A stretch of DNA of 64,000 bases from UBA8752 sp040261275 (GTDB taxonomy: Bacteria; Bacteroidota; Bacteroidia; Flavobacteriales_D; Sanyastnellaceae), in assembly GCA_040261275.1 (NCBI GenBank), contig JBDQOI010000005.1, positions 45,233 to 109,232 on the forward strand, in the 5' to 3' direction. Shown here piece after piece: positions 34,110 through 42,661 of this stretch (position 1 is the stretch's first letter; the number at the start of each line of letters is the position of its first letter). A program made the translations under genes and the position numbers. A model generated the notes under the pieces. The model was not told where the DNA came from and searched no databases. It worked only from the letters and a program-made list of their open reading frames with translations.

Positions 34110-35105
34110 ATGGTCCGCATCGGTCCCATCGAACTCGGTGAATTCCCGCTCCTCCTCGCCCCCATGGAGGATGTGAGCGACCCGCCCTTCCGCACCCTCT
34201 GCAAGCTGCACGGCGCGGACATGATGTACACCGAATTCATCAGCTCCGAAGGCCTCATCCGCGATGCCGCCAAGAGCCGGCAGAAGCTGGACATCTACGA
34301 AAAGGAACGGCCCATCGGCATTCAAATCTTCGGTTCGGAGATCGATTCCATGCGAAAGGCGGCGGAGATTTCTGCTGCTTCCGGACCGGATGTCCTCGAT
34401 ATCAACTACGGTTGTCCGGTGAAGAAGGTCGCCTGCAAGGGCGCCGGAGCGGGCATCCTCCAAGACATCCCGAAGATGGTCTCGATGACCAAGGAAATCG
34501 TGGATGCCGTGGACCTGCCGGTCACCGTGAAGACGCGCTTGGGATGGGACGACAACTCCAAGTATATCGTGGAGGTCGCGGAACGTCTGCAAGACGTGGG
34601 CATCCAAGCCATTTCCATCCACGGCCGCACCCGGGCCCAGATGTACAAGGGAGAAGCCGACTGGACGCTCATCCGCGAGGTGCGCCAGAACCCACGGATG
34701 CAGATTCCCGTCTTTGGAAACGGAGATGTGGACACCCCTGAGAAGGCACTGGCCTATCGCAATGAATACGGTGTAGACGGCATCATGATCGGCCGTGGCA
34801 GCATTGGCAACCCTTGGATCTTCAACGAAATCAAGCACTTCTTCGCCACCGGGGAACACCTTACCCCCCCTTCTGTCCCCGACCGGGTGGAAGCCGCCCG
34901 AACCCACCTCGTCCACAGCCTCGAATGGAAGGGGGAACGGTTGGGCGTAGTGGAGATGCGGCGCCATTACGCGAACTACTTCCGGGGACTGCCGCATTTC
35001 AAGGAGCACCGCCTGGCATTGGTGACCGAGCCGGACCCTGCCGTTCTGCACACCCTGCTGGACGGCGTCTCCGAGGCCTATGCCGATGGCCTGACGAGGA
35101 CGTAG
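34110..35105 (+). CDS. dusB: tRNA-dihydrouridine synthase
   Basis: 331 residues, FMN enzyme with a TIM barrel. APMEDVSDPPFRTLC is the N-terminal Dus motif; NYGCPVKKVACKGAGAGIL contains the catalytic Cys; ISIHGRTRAQMYKGEADW and GIMIGRGSIGNPWIF are further conserved blocks. It reduces uridines in the tRNA D-loop. The exact Dus subtype is inferred from overall resemblance to bacterial DusB. Confidence 0.93.
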   Translation: MVRIGPIELGEFPLLLAPMEDVSDPPFRTLCKLHGADMMYTEFISSEGLIRDAAKSRQKLDIYEKERPIGIQIFGSEIDSMRKAAEISAASGPDVLDINYGCPVKKVACKGAGAGILQDIPKMVSMTKEIVDAVDLPVTVKTRLGWDDNSKYIVEVAERLQDVGIQAISIHGRTRAQMYKGEADWTLIREVRQNPRMQIPVFGNGDVDTPEKALAYRNEYGVDGIMIGRGSIGNPWIFNEIKHFFATGEHLTPPSVPDRVEAARTHLVHSLEWKGERLGVVEMRRHYANYFRGLPHFKEHRLALVTEPDPAVLHTLLDGVSEAYADGLTRT

Positions 35106-35110
35106 ATTCG
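35103..35110 (+). promoter_or_regulatory. Predicted -7 box of the CPBP protease gene
   Basis: TAGATTCG, which includes the dusB stop codon TAG, ends 5 bases before the GTG start at 35116. Confidence 0.45.
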
Positions 35111-35115
35111 CCGAC

Positions 35116-36012
35116 GTGAAGCCCAATCCGTTGCAATCCCTCTCGCGCGCGCTCATCTTCTTGGGCCTCATTCTGGTGTCCACTGTCGTGGCTTCCGTGG
35201 TCGGCGAGTTCGCCGGTCAGTTGGTATTCGGAAAAAGCACCCTGTTGATACCCGGGACCACCCCGGAAGGCGAAGGCTTGTGGTGGCAACTGCACTTCTC
35301 CAACTTCTTCAGCCAGGCCATCGGATTTGGCGGTGCTGTATTCATCGCCCGCGCCATGTGGAACGGAGCCGTCCCTGTGGGCCTCAAAATGACGCCGCGG
35401 TCCCTCGGTCCCTTGGCGCTCTTGTTGCTTCTTCTCATGGTATTGGTCACGGGTCCAATCATGGCCGCGAGCTACGAATTGAATGTCGCCGCGATTCCCG
35501 AGGGCTCCATGCTTGAGCAGATGTTCAAGCCAATGGAAGACATGCTGGAGGCCCTCACCTCTTTTCTGGTGGAGGCCGATGGTGCAAAACGGATCGTGGT
35601 CATCCTCAGTGTCGCCCTGCTGCCCGCCGTATTCGAGGAATTGGCCTTCCGCGGAGCCTTGCAACCTCTGCTGGTTCGCGCCACGGGAAACCCATGGGTC
35701 GGCATTGTCCTCGCCTCCATCATCTTCAGCGCCATCCATTTCCAGTTCTATGGCTTCCTCCCCCGCGTTCTCTTGGGAATGCTGTTCGGCTGGCTGGCTT
35801 ACAGAACCGGTAGCATCCTCCCGGGAATGGTGGCGCATTTCCTGAACAATGCGGGGGCTGCCATCACCCTTTGGATCACGGGCAGCATGACCGAAGACGT
35901 ATTCCCTTTGGAGACCTGGACGGTTCTGCTCAGTCTGGCACTGACGGCGGGGACCGTCATCGCTTATGACCGGCTTCTGAAGCCCGCTTTCAGGGGGTTC
36001 CGCGCAAATTGA
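35116..36012 (+). CDS. CPBP family intramembrane metalloprotease
   Basis: 298 residues with about seven transmembrane helices. The glutamic-type active-site motifs are FEELAFRGALQPL (EExxxR), HFQFYGFLPRVLLGML (FxxxH-like) and PGMVAHFLNN. These membrane proteases resemble Rce1; bacterial members act in bacteriocin immunity or envelope processing, and the substrate is unknown. The start is GTG. Its 3' end overlaps the convergent ispD by 23 bases. Confidence 0.88.
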   Translation: MKPNPLQSLSRALIFLGLILVSTVVASVVGEFAGQLVFGKSTLLIPGTTPEGEGLWWQLHFSNFFSQAIGFGGAVFIARAMWNGAVPVGLKMTPRSLGPLALLLLLLMVLVTGPIMAASYELNVAAIPEGSMLEQMFKPMEDMLEALTSFLVEADGAKRIVVILSVALLPAVFEELAFRGALQPLLVRATGNPWVGIVLASIIFSAIHFQFYGFLPRVLLGMLFGWLAYRTGSILPGMVAHFLNNAGAAITLWITGSMTEDVFPLETWTVLLSLALTAGTVIAYDRLLKPAFRGFRAN

Positions 36013-36667
36013 GAAAGGCCTCGGCGCTCAGCAGATCCTCAGGTGTGGTGATTTTCAAGTTGTGGAGATCCCCCTCCACCAATTCCACCTTTCCCCCTTG
36101 CGCTTCCCAAACCGATGCATCATCGGTGAAGACCGGAGTGTACTCCACATTGTAGGCCTCCCGCAAGGCTTCCACATCAAATACCTGCGGCGTCTGAACC
36201 GCCCTCAAGGCAGCGCGATCCAAGGGCGCATTGCCCGGGGTGTCCACCCGACGGATGGTGTCCTTTACCGGCACCACCGGTATGGCAGCCCCTTGCTTTC
36301 TGGCCGCTTCGAAGCAACGGCGAATGGTCGCGACCTCAACGAAAGGACGCACGGCGTCATGCACAGCCACCCAACCCGGGCCTTTGGGGAGGGCCTCCAG
36401 ACCATTGCGTACCGAGTGGAACCGCTCTGCTCCTCCGGTCACCACCGAAGCGACCGCCATTTCTGGGGCTTCGGCCACCAGTTCATCCCACGTGGCGTGC
36501 AGGCTGTCGTGCAGGACGAGGACCACATGGAGGTCGGGCAGGGCTTCCCGAAAGCGATCGAGGGTATGAAAGATGACCGGCCGGCCCCCAAGCGGCAAAA
36601 ACTGCTTGGCGACCGACCGGTGCATGCGGGTTCCCGTACCGCCGGCGACGAGGATCAGATGGTTCAT
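35990..36667 (-). CDS. ispD: 2-C-methyl-D-erythritol 4-phosphate cytidylyltransferase
   Basis: 225 residues. LVAGGTGTRMHRSVAKQFLPLGGRPV is the CTP-binding loop (shown here as the AGGTGTRM and KQFLPLGG elements), and VAVHDAVRPFV, TIRRVDTPG and LRAVQTPQVFD are diagnostic blocks. It attaches CMP to MEP in the non-mevalonate isoprenoid pathway, which supplies the polyprenyl synthase at 58.8 kb. It lies 16 bases after sod on the same strand. Confidence 0.95.
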   Translation of the reverse strand: MNHLILVAGGTGTRMHRSVAKQFLPLGGRPVIFHTLDRFREALPDLHVVLVLHDSLHATWDELVAEAPEMAVASVVTGGAERFHSVRNGLEALPKGPGWVAVHDAVRPFVEVATIRRCFEAARKQGAAIPVVPVKDTIRRVDTPGNAPLDRAALRAVQTPQVFDVEALREAYNVEYTPVFTDDASVWEAQGGKVELVEGDLHNLKITTPEDLLSAEAFLNLRGTP

Positions 36668-36683
36668 CCGGCGGGATGGGCGA

Positions 36684-37286
36684 TTACTGGGCCGCGGCGA
36701 AACGCGCAGCGACGGCGGACCAATCCACCACGTTGAAGAAGGCCGCGATGTAGTCGGGGCGGCGGTTCTGGTAGTTCAGGTAGTAAGCGTGTTCCCAAAC
36801 GTCCAAACCGAGGATGGGGTGGCCACCACAGCCCACACCGGGCATGAGGGGGTTGTCCTGGTTGGCGGAGGAGCAGACCTCCAGCTTTCCGCCGTTGACG
36901 CAAAGCCAGGCCCATCCGCTGCCGAAGCGGGTAGCCGCTGCGGTGGAAAAGGCCTCCTTGAAGGCGTCAAAGCTGCCGAAGTCCCGGTCGATGGCGGCAC
37001 CGAGGTCTCCACCGGGCGCGCCTCCGCCGTTGGGGGACATGCTGGTCCAGAAGAGATTGTGGTTGTAGTAACCGCCGCCGTTGTTCCGGACGCCGCCGTT
37101 GTCGGCGTTCTCGGCGCAGAGAGATTCAATGGACTTACCGGCCATGTCCGTGCCTTCGATGGCTGCGTTCAATTTGGCGGTGTAGCCTGCGTGGTGCTTG
37201 CCGTGGTGGATTTCCATGGTGCGCGCATCGATGTTGGGCTCGAGGGCGTCGTATGCATAGGGAAGTGCGGGGAGTTCGAAGGCCAT
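36684..37286 (-). CDS. Superoxide dismutase (Fe/Mn)
   Basis: 200 residues. It starts MAFELPALPYAYDALEPNID. Metal ligands: His in MEIHHGKHHAGY, His in GGYYNHNLFW, and Asp/His in DVWEHAYYLNYQNRRPDY. It dismutates superoxide in the cytoplasm. Fe versus Mn use cannot be decided by eye. The ATG at 37286 fits the family start; the longer frame upstream is noncoding leader. Confidence 0.95.
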   Translation of the reverse strand: MAFELPALPYAYDALEPNIDARTMEIHHGKHHAGYTAKLNAAIEGTDMAGKSIESLCAENADNGGVRNNGGGYYNHNLFWTSMSPNGGGAPGGDLGAAIDRDFGSFDAFKEAFSTAAATRFGSGWAWLCVNGGKLEVCSSANQDNPLMPGVGCGGHPILGLDVWEHAYYLNYQNRRPDYIAAFFNVVDWSAVAARFAAAQ

Positions 37287-37321
37287 GTTTTGGGGGTTGG
37301 GGGTTGTCTCGTAGAGGGTGT

Positions 37322-37329
37322 CAAATCTA
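37322..37329 (-). promoter_or_regulatory. Predicted -7 box of the sod gene
   Basis: TAGATTTG on the minus strand is an exact TAnnTTTG match. It lies at the stop codon of the S41 protease gene and leaves a leader of about 30 bases, so sod has its own transcript start. Confidence 0.55.
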
Positions 37330-39000
37330 ATTCGCCTCGGATTCAGGTGCCACATCCGCCGCAGGGGCAGCGGGCATCTGTTCCAGAATGAAGTCCAAGG
37401 TATCGAAGGCATCGATGGCGCTTTGCCATCCACTGTCCCACTTCAGAGCGGCGCGGTGACCCGCTGACTCGCCCCACACATTGTGGGCAATGCGCTCAAC
37501 GAGGCGGCGGCGGGTCAGGAGGAATGACCGGTCCCTGTCCTCCTCGGGATAGATCGTTTCGTCCAGCAAGGCGTCCACGCCAAGGTCCAAACCGTTGTTG
37601 ACTGCGGTGAGGAAATCGGACACCTCGCCCGAGGCCAAAAAGTCCCCTCGACGCTCGCCTGTCAGTTGGAAGGCGTGCTCACGGATCCGCCCCGCATAGA
37701 CCAGCTCGCGGTAGGAGGCCGGGAAGATGCCGGTGTCCAGCGGTACAAAAACGTCGGGCGCAATCCCCCCGCCTCCGAACACCTGCCGACCTGCGGCCGT
37801 CAAGTAGGCCAGTGAATCCACCTGACGAACACTATCAGCCTCGAGGTATTCGCCCCTCGCTTCGCGCTCGAGCCATTCGTCCTCGTAATCCACCCCGCGG
37901 CCATATGGGCGCTGGATGGACCGCCCGCTCGGTGTGTAGTAGCGCGCCACCGTCAAGCGGAGCGCGCCGCGATCCGCCACGGGAAACTCTTCCTGAACCA
38001 AGCCCTTTCCAAAGGTGCGACGACCGACCACCACGCCCCGATCGTGGTCCTGCATCGCCCCGGCGAAAATCTCACTGGCTGAGGCGCTGCCTTCGTCCAC
38101 CATGACCACAAGCGGCTCGCTCAGATAGCGTCCGGGCCTCTCGGTCACGTATTCCCGCCGCGGCTGGGCGGCTCCCTCGGTGTACACGACCAACTCTCCT
38201 TTGTCCAAGAATTGCTCCACCATCGGAACGGCCGCGTGGAGGTATCCCCCTCCATTGCCCCTCAGGTCCAGGACAAAGCGATTCGCTCCCTGTTCGCGCA
38301 ACGACCCCAGTGCCGCTTTGAACTCCTCGTGGGTGTTGCGGGCGAATCGAGTGACTTTGATGAAGCCGATTCCCCCTTCCATCAGTTCAGCCGAAACCAC
38401 ACTGTGGATGGGAATGCGACCCCTGCGGATATTGACACTCAAACTGTCCCCGTCCGTGCTCGGACGGAAAAGGCCCAGGCGCACCTCGGTGCCCGCTGGC
38501 CCTTTGAGCAGCTGCATCACTTTGCTGTTGGTCAAGCCCGTGCCGGCGATGACCGAGTCGTCCACGCTGACGATGCGATCGCCTGCGAGGATGCCCGCCT
38601 CTTGGCTCGGGCCGCCCGGAATCGGGGTCACGACCATGATGGTGTCCTCTCGCAGCAGGAATTCCACCCCGATGCCTTCGAAATTGCCTTCCATCGGCTC
38701 GGCCATGGCAGCGAGCTCCTCTGCGCTGAACCAATCGCTGTGCGGGTCCAGCTCATCCAGTATGGCGTCGATGGCCACCTCGGTGAGGCGCGAACGGTCC
38801 ACCGGATCCACGTACATCCGGTCAATGCGGTCGAGCACGGAGGACAACACCTGTCCTGAAGGCATGTAGATCGGTGTCTGCAAGCTCCAGATCGGCTCTT
38901 CCCGGTCCAATCCCCGCCCGAGATAGGCGCCCAGCATCAGTGAGGCTCCCAAGGCGAGGGGGAGCCAGGCACGCGGCATGGGAGGGCGGTTAGTCGACAT
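37327..39000 (-). CDS. S41 family C-terminal processing protease
   Basis: 557 residues. A single N-terminal transmembrane/signal segment (AWLPLALGASLMLGAYL) is followed by a PDZ domain (about 90-180; IVSVDDSVIAGTGL) and the peptidase core. The Ser/Lys dyad is in DEGSASASEIFAGAMQ and RTFGKGLVQEEF. It cleaves periplasmic proteins near their C-termini, like CtpA/Prc. The extra C-terminal ~150 residues are typical of Bacteroidota forms. Its start overlaps the dCMP deaminase stop by 11 bases. Confidence 0.93.
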   Translation of the reverse strand: MSTNRPPMPRAWLPLALGASLMLGAYLGRGLDREEPIWSLQTPIYMPSGQVLSSVLDRIDRMYVDPVDRSRLTEVAIDAILDELDPHSDWFSAEELAAMAEPMEGNFEGIGVEFLLREDTIMVVTPIPGGPSQEAGILAGDRIVSVDDSVIAGTGLTNSKVMQLLKGPAGTEVRLGLFRPSTDGDSLSVNIRRGRIPIHSVVSAELMEGGIGFIKVTRFARNTHEEFKAALGSLREQGANRFVLDLRGNGGGYLHAAVPMVEQFLDKGELVVYTEGAAQPRREYVTERPGRYLSEPLVVMVDEGSASASEIFAGAMQDHDRGVVVGRRTFGKGLVQEEFPVADRGALRLTVARYYTPSGRSIQRPYGRGVDYEDEWLEREARGEYLEADSVRQVDSLAYLTAAGRQVFGGGGIAPDVFVPLDTGIFPASYRELVYAGRIREHAFQLTGERRGDFLASGEVSDFLTAVNNGLDLGVDALLDETIYPEEDRDRSFLLTRRRLVERIAHNVWGESAGHRAALKWDSGWQSAIDAFDTLDFILEQMPAAPAADVAPESEAN

Positions 39001-39418
39001 CCGTGAAACGTACAATTTCTACCCCTGCCTGGTTCAGAAAGCGCAGCCCTGAATCGTCTTTGTAGGCGTCCAAATAAACCAGACGGCGAATGCCCACCTG
39101 GTGAATGAGCTTGGCACATTCCCGGCAGGGTGACATGGTGATGTAGAGGGTCGCACCGGCTGCGGTATGGGACGAACGGGCCAGCTTGGTGATGGCATTG
39201 GCCTCGGCGTGCAGCACGTACCAATGGGTCTCGCCCTGATCGTCCTCGCAGGCGTTCGGAAAACCGCTCGGCGTGCCGTTGTAACCGTCGGAAACGATCA
39301 TCCCGTCACGGACGATGAGCGCCCCCACCTGCTTGCGGGTGCAATGCGAGAGAGCGGCCCATTCCCGCGCCATGCGGAGGTAGGCCCCGTCGTATCGTTT
39401 CTGCTTCTCGCCGTCCAC
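38990..39418 (-). CDS. Deoxycytidylate deaminase
   Basis: 142 residues, zinc deaminase. HAEANAITKLA and the SPCRECAKLIHQ Cys pair bind the catalytic zinc; GYNGTPSGFPNACED is the nucleotide-binding loop of dCMP deaminases. It converts dCMP to dUMP for thymidylate synthesis and is related to ComEB. It is divergent from the cobalamin adenosyltransferase gene. Confidence 0.93.
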   Translation of the reverse strand: MDGEKQKRYDGAYLRMAREWAALSHCTRKQVGALIVRDGMIVSDGYNGTPSGFPNACEDDQGETHWYVLHAEANAITKLARSSHTAAGATLYITMSPCRECAKLIHQVGIRRLVYLDAYKDDSGLRFLNQAGVEIVRFTDVD

Positions 39419-39457
39419 GGGGCGAAGGTAGCCCGCGTCATCCTTCTCCTGCCCCTC

Positions 39458-39491
39458 TTTGACCTTGGTTGGAAGAAGAGGGCCACCTTTG
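39458..39491 (+). promoter_or_regulatory. Predicted promoter of the cobalamin adenosyltransferase gene
   Basis: TTTG (39458-39461), a 22-base spacer and CACCTTTG (39484-39491). The box ends 4 bases before the ATG at 39496. Confidence 0.5.
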
Positions 39492-39495
39492 CCCC

Positions 39496-40053
39496 ATGCG
39501 CATCTATACCCGCACCGGAGACGGCGGTGAGACCTCCCTCTTCGATGGCACCCGCGTCAACAAGGATGACGCCCGCATCGAAGCCTATGGCACGCTCGAT
39601 GAATTGAACGCCGTCGTCGGCAGCCTGCTGGACCACAGCTCGCTTCAATCCCAGAGGGATGTCCTGCTCGACGTGCAAGACCACCTTTTTCGCATCGGTG
39701 GGATGTTTGCCGACCCCAACGGACCGCGCGAAGGACAGCCCCGCGTCGAGGCCCGGGCAGTAGAGGGCATGGAACGATGGATTGACGCACTCGAGTCTAA
39801 CCTTCCGCCCCTTCGCCATTTCGTTCTTCCGGGCGGATCACCCTGTGTATCCGCCTGCCACCTGGCCCGCACCGTCTCTCGCCGCGCAGAAAGAAGGGCC
39901 GTGGCCCTGGACCGGCTGGTCGCACAGAGCGAAGTCGCCCTGCGCTACCTCAACCGCCTGAGCGACGCTTTTTTCACCTTGGGCCGATGGGCCGCACACG
40001 CCGAGAATGTGCGGGAAGAAAAGTGGCCGCGCGACTCTGAAAACCAAAGTTGA
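39496..40053 (+). CDS. Cob(I)alamin adenosyltransferase, PduO type
   Basis: 185 residues. MRIYTRTGDGGETSLFDG is the ATP-binding N-terminus, YGTLDELNAVVGSL the next conserved block, and HLARTVSRRAERRAV the cobalamin-site helix. It makes adenosylcobalamin, the cofactor of methylmalonyl-CoA mutase, consistent with mce at 26 kb. The ATG at 39496 is used because it starts the conserved motif and follows the promoter box; the in-frame TTG at 39469 lies in the promoter. Confidence 0.94.
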   Translation: MRIYTRTGDGGETSLFDGTRVNKDDARIEAYGTLDELNAVVGSLLDHSSLQSQRDVLLDVQDHLFRIGGMFADPNGPREGQPRVEARAVEGMERWIDALESNLPPLRHFVLPGGSPCVSACHLARTVSRRAERRAVALDRLVAQSEVALRYLNRLSDAFFTLGRWAAHAENVREEKWPRDSENQS

Positions 40054-40085
40054 GCCGAACATTTTGCATCTGTTGCTCGTAGGGC

Positions 40086-40115
40086 TTGCACAGAATTGCG
40101 CCCTGTCTACTTTTG
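40086..40115 (+). promoter_or_regulatory. Predicted promoter of the DUF2795 gene
   Basis: TTG (40086-40088), a 19-base spacer and TACTTTTG (40108-40115): the best match in the window to the Bacteroidota -33/-7 consensus. The leader would be about 18 bases. Confidence 0.7.
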
Positions 40116-40137
40116 CCGCGCCCAAATGTGATTCAAC

Positions 40138-40359
40138 ATGTATTGGACACTTGAACTTGCTTCGTACCTCGAAGACGCCCCCTGGCCCGCCACAAAGGAC
40201 GAGCTGATTGACTTTGCCATGCGCACCGGTGCGCCTTTGGAAGTCGTCGAAAATCTCCAACAGATCGAAGACGATCAGGAGACTTTTGACACCATCGAAG
40301 ACATCTGGCCCGATTATCCTTCCAAGGAGGATTTCTTCTTCAACGAAGACGAATACTAG
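40138..40359 (+). CDS. DUF2795 family protein
   Basis: 73-residue acidic protein, MYWTLELASYLEDAPWPATK... with TGAPLEVVENLQQIED and IWPDYPSKEDFFFNEDEY. This matches the small, strongly conserved DUF2795 protein of Bacteroidota; function unknown. It is monocistronic, with a consensus promoter and a strong terminator, which suggests high, steady expression. Confidence 0.9.
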   Translation: MYWTLELASYLEDAPWPATKDELIDFAMRTGAPLEVVENLQQIEDDQETFDTIEDIWPDYPSKEDFFFNEDEY

Positions 40360-40380
40360 CATCCCTGCCCTTTGCAGGAG

Positions 40381-40411
40381 AAGCCGGTTCCTCATGGGCC
40401 GGCTTTTTTTT
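40381..40411 (+). terminator. Intrinsic terminator after the DUF2795 gene
   Basis: Stem AAGCCGG / CCGGCTT around a short loop is followed by eight T's (40404-40411). It sits just before the end of the convergent aspartokinase gene. Confidence 0.85.
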
Positions 40412-40418
40412 GCCCGGT

Positions 40419-41498
40419 TCAGCAAGCGGAACCCCGCGGTCGGAACCGGTAACAATGGGAAATGACCCCGTCTTCCCCGAGGGCTTCCATGGCCATGCCG
40501 GGAAAGGCCGCTTTCCACTCCTTTCTCATTTCCGACGGATTCAGGGTCAGGCATCGAATGATCTCGCCTTGGTCATCCTGCGAAAATGCCCAAAGCCCAG
40601 GCAAGCCCGAAGGCGGTTCTGAGCCACGGATGGCGGTACCCACAGCGTCCGGATCCAGAAAACTCCGAACCTCGAGGGGGATGTTCGATCTGCGAAGTGG
40701 CGCCATGGTAGCGGGATGCAGGATTCCCGCGCCCGCCTGGCTCATTCGCTCTGCCGTATCGTAGTCGAGTTCCTTGATGGGGCGGGCGAGGGGCCAACGT
40801 CTCGGATCACCTGTCATGACGCCCGGCACATCTTTCCAAACCACCAATCTCTCGGCACCCAATGCCTCAGCCATCAGTGCTCCGCTGAAATCTGAACCTT
40901 CCCTGCCCAAGGTGGTGGGAACACCGGTTGCCGTTCCCCCAACAAACCCTTGCGTCAACAGGATGTCGCTTGAGCTCATGGAAGATGCGGCCGCCCGAAG
41001 GCGCTGACCGGTTTCGCGGACATCCACCTCGGCAGATCGATGCGCGCCATTCGTCAGGAACATCTGCCATCCGGATTGCCAGTGGCTGCCCAAACCCAGG
41101 GCCTCCAGATGGCCGTGAACGATGCGTGTAGAGAACCGCTCGCCGAATCCAACGAGGGCATCGTAACCCGAATCCTTGATTGGACGACCGTTCAGACTTC
41201 GGGCTGTTTCCCGAAATGCGATACCATCCTCGTCCAGCAATGAGGCTGAAAGACCCAGTTCTTTCGCGATTTCGATATGGAACCGCCAAACGTCTTCGAC
41301 CCCTTCATTCACATCGATCCCCGTTGGAAGGGCCTTCCAGACTTTCTCCAGCGCGTTGGTCGTCTTGCCCATGGCACTGACCACCACGGCCGTGTGATTC
41401 CCGCGTTGACAGATGGAGCGCAGAATGTGGCCTACGTTGCGCACCCCCTCCGCATCCTTCACCGAAGCCCCTCCGAACTTGTGGACCTCCCAGCTCAT
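40419..41498 (-). CDS. lysC: Aspartate kinase, short form without recognisable ACT domains
   Basis: 359 residues. The catalytic kinase core is present: VHKFGGASVKDAEGV at the N-terminus, VGFGERFSTRIV, TTLGREGSDFSGALMAEAL (usual TLGRGGSD) and ILHPATMAPLRRSNIPLEV. Monofunctional aspartokinases are usually 400-450 residues, with one or two ACT regions after this point. Here only ~70 weakly similar residues follow. Lysine/threonine feedback control may be absent. It phosphorylates aspartate at the head of the Lys/Thr/Met pathway. Its start overlaps the GNAT stop by 4 bases. Confidence 0.88.
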   Translation of the reverse strand: MSWEVHKFGGASVKDAEGVRNVGHILRSICQRGNHTAVVVSAMGKTTNALEKVWKALPTGIDVNEGVEDVWRFHIEIAKELGLSASLLDEDGIAFRETARSLNGRPIKDSGYDALVGFGERFSTRIVHGHLEALGLGSHWQSGWQMFLTNGAHRSAEVDVRETGQRLRAAASSMSSSDILLTQGFVGGTATGVPTTLGREGSDFSGALMAEALGAERLVVWKDVPGVMTGDPRRWPLARPIKELDYDTAERMSQAGAGILHPATMAPLRRSNIPLEVRSFLDPDAVGTAIRGSEPPSGLPGLWAFSQDDQGEIIRCLTLNPSEMRKEWKAAFPGMAMEALGEDGVISHCYRFRPRGSAC

Positions 41499-41986
41499 GC
41501 GCCTTCCGCCAAAGCTTTCAAAGCTGAACCTTCCAGTCGACCGTTGAGCCATTCACTGCTGACGTCCGCTTCCAAGGACTTGTAGAAGTCAATGGCGGGG
41601 GTGTTCCAATCCAGGACCTGCCACTGCATGTATGCGCAGCCTCGACGCACCGCCTCAGCGGCTACAGCGGCGAACAACTGCTTGCCATAACCCTTGCCGC
41701 GTTCAGATGCCGTGACGACCAGGTCCTCGAGAAACAAGCACCGCCCATTCCAAGTGCTGTATTTCTCGTAGTGTAAGGCAATCCCCACGACCTCGTCACG
41801 GTCGGCGGGCTCCACGACCAGAAGACCGTATGCGGGGTTCGGGCCAAAACCGTCGTCCCGAAGTTGTTTCTCTCCAATGTTCACCTCATCCAGTGCCCGC
41901 TCGTATTCCGCCAGTTCCCGGATGAGCGCATAGGTGCGGGGGATGTCCGCTTCGGTGGACTGTCTGACCCGTCCGGCTGCATTCAT
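41495..41986 (-). CDS. GNAT family N-acetyltransferase
   Basis: 163 residues. The acetyl-CoA site is LVVTASERGKGYGKQLFAAVA (R/Q-x-x-G-x-G/A form), followed by WQVLDWNTPAIDFYKSLEA, which resembles the diamine/thialysine acetyltransferase subgroup. The substrate is uncertain. The ATG at 41986 is supported by a promoter box just before it; a long upstream extension is antisense to cvpA and was not used. It is coupled to lysC. Confidence 0.88.
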   Translation of the reverse strand: MNAAGRVRQSTEADIPRTYALIRELAEYERALDEVNIGEKQLRDDGFGPNPAYGLLVVEPADRDEVVGIALHYEKYSTWNGRCLFLEDLVVTASERGKGYGKQLFAAVAAEAVRRGCAYMQWQVLDWNTPAIDFYKSLEADVSSEWLNGRLEGSALKALAEGA

Positions 41987-41991
41987 GGGTA

Positions 41992-41999
41992 CAAACGTA
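41992..41999 (-). promoter_or_regulatory. Predicted -7 box of the GNAT-lysC operon
   Basis: TACGTTTG (exact TAnnTTTG) on the minus strand ends 5 bases before the ATG at 41986. The same sequence forms the small RNA promoters at 26.8 and 27.0 kb. Confidence 0.55.
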
Positions 42000-42013
42000 G
42001 ATTGCAGGGCGAT

Positions 42014-42517
42014 ATGCCCGAAGGAGTCAGCCCCATTGACATCGTGCTTGCCCTTCCCCTGCTCTGGGGTACGGTTCGAGGTTTCCGACGCGGATTGATC
42101 CTGGAGGTTACCGGCTTGGTCGCCTTGTTCCTGGGGGCGTACGCGGCTTTGTTCGGGTCCGATATCGCAGCGGAGTGGCTCGACGCCCACTATGCCATCG
42201 GCAAGGCTTACATCGGGCTGGTCTCCTTTGCTGTGACGTTTCTCGTCGTCGCCGTTGGCGTGCACTTGCTTGGGCGCATCCTCGAAAAAATCGTAGACAT
42301 CACCGCCTTGAAACCCCTCGACCGCATCGGTGGAATGCTCTTCTCCACGGGGAGGGCTTGGCTTTTCTGGTCCATTATGCTGCTCGTGGTGCAAGGGTCC
42401 ATTGGAACCGATTGGCTTCCCAGTGAATGGCTCACGGAAAGCCGAATCTGGCCGTGGTTGGACACCACCGCCCGGACCCTCTTGCCCCTCATTGACCCTT
42501 GGATTCCTGAATTCTGA
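42014..42517 (+). CDS. cvpA: CvpA family membrane protein
   Basis: 167 residues, four predicted membrane helices. DIVLALPLLWGTVRGFRRGLILEV is the conserved CvpA N-terminus and LDRIGGMLFSTGRAWLFW the later motif. Family members affect colicin V production and envelope homeostasis. The start at 42014 begins the conserved region; it is divergent from the GNAT gene. Confidence 0.88.
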   Translation: MPEGVSPIDIVLALPLLWGTVRGFRRGLILEVTGLVALFLGAYAALFGSDIAAEWLDAHYAIGKAYIGLVSFAVTFLVVAVGVHLLGRILEKIVDITALKPLDRIGGMLFSTGRAWLFWSIMLLVVQGSIGTDWLPSEWLTESRIWPWLDTTARTLLPLIDPWIPEF

Positions 42518-42559
42518 GGCCATGGAACCCACCGCACAACACTTCATCGATTCAAGTGG

Positions 42560-42661
42560 ATGAATCCAATGGAACAGGCCTTGCCCGTGCTCGAAACCAC
42601 GTTCCGAAGGATGTCACCCCAGGACTGGATTGACCTGTACGAATCCGCTTTCAGAAGCTGA
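42560..42661 (+). CDS. Possible small protein (33 residues)
   Basis: In the 133-base gap after cvpA, an ATG at 42560 opens a 33-residue frame with LPVLETTFRRMSPQDWIDLYESAF, which has protein-like composition. Its start overlaps the TGA of an even shorter frame (13 residues from 42522). It ends inside the tail of the convergent phosphomutase gene. No homology is recognised and it may be noncoding. Confidence 0.2.
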   Translation: MNPMEQALPVLETTFRRMSPQDWIDLYESAFRS

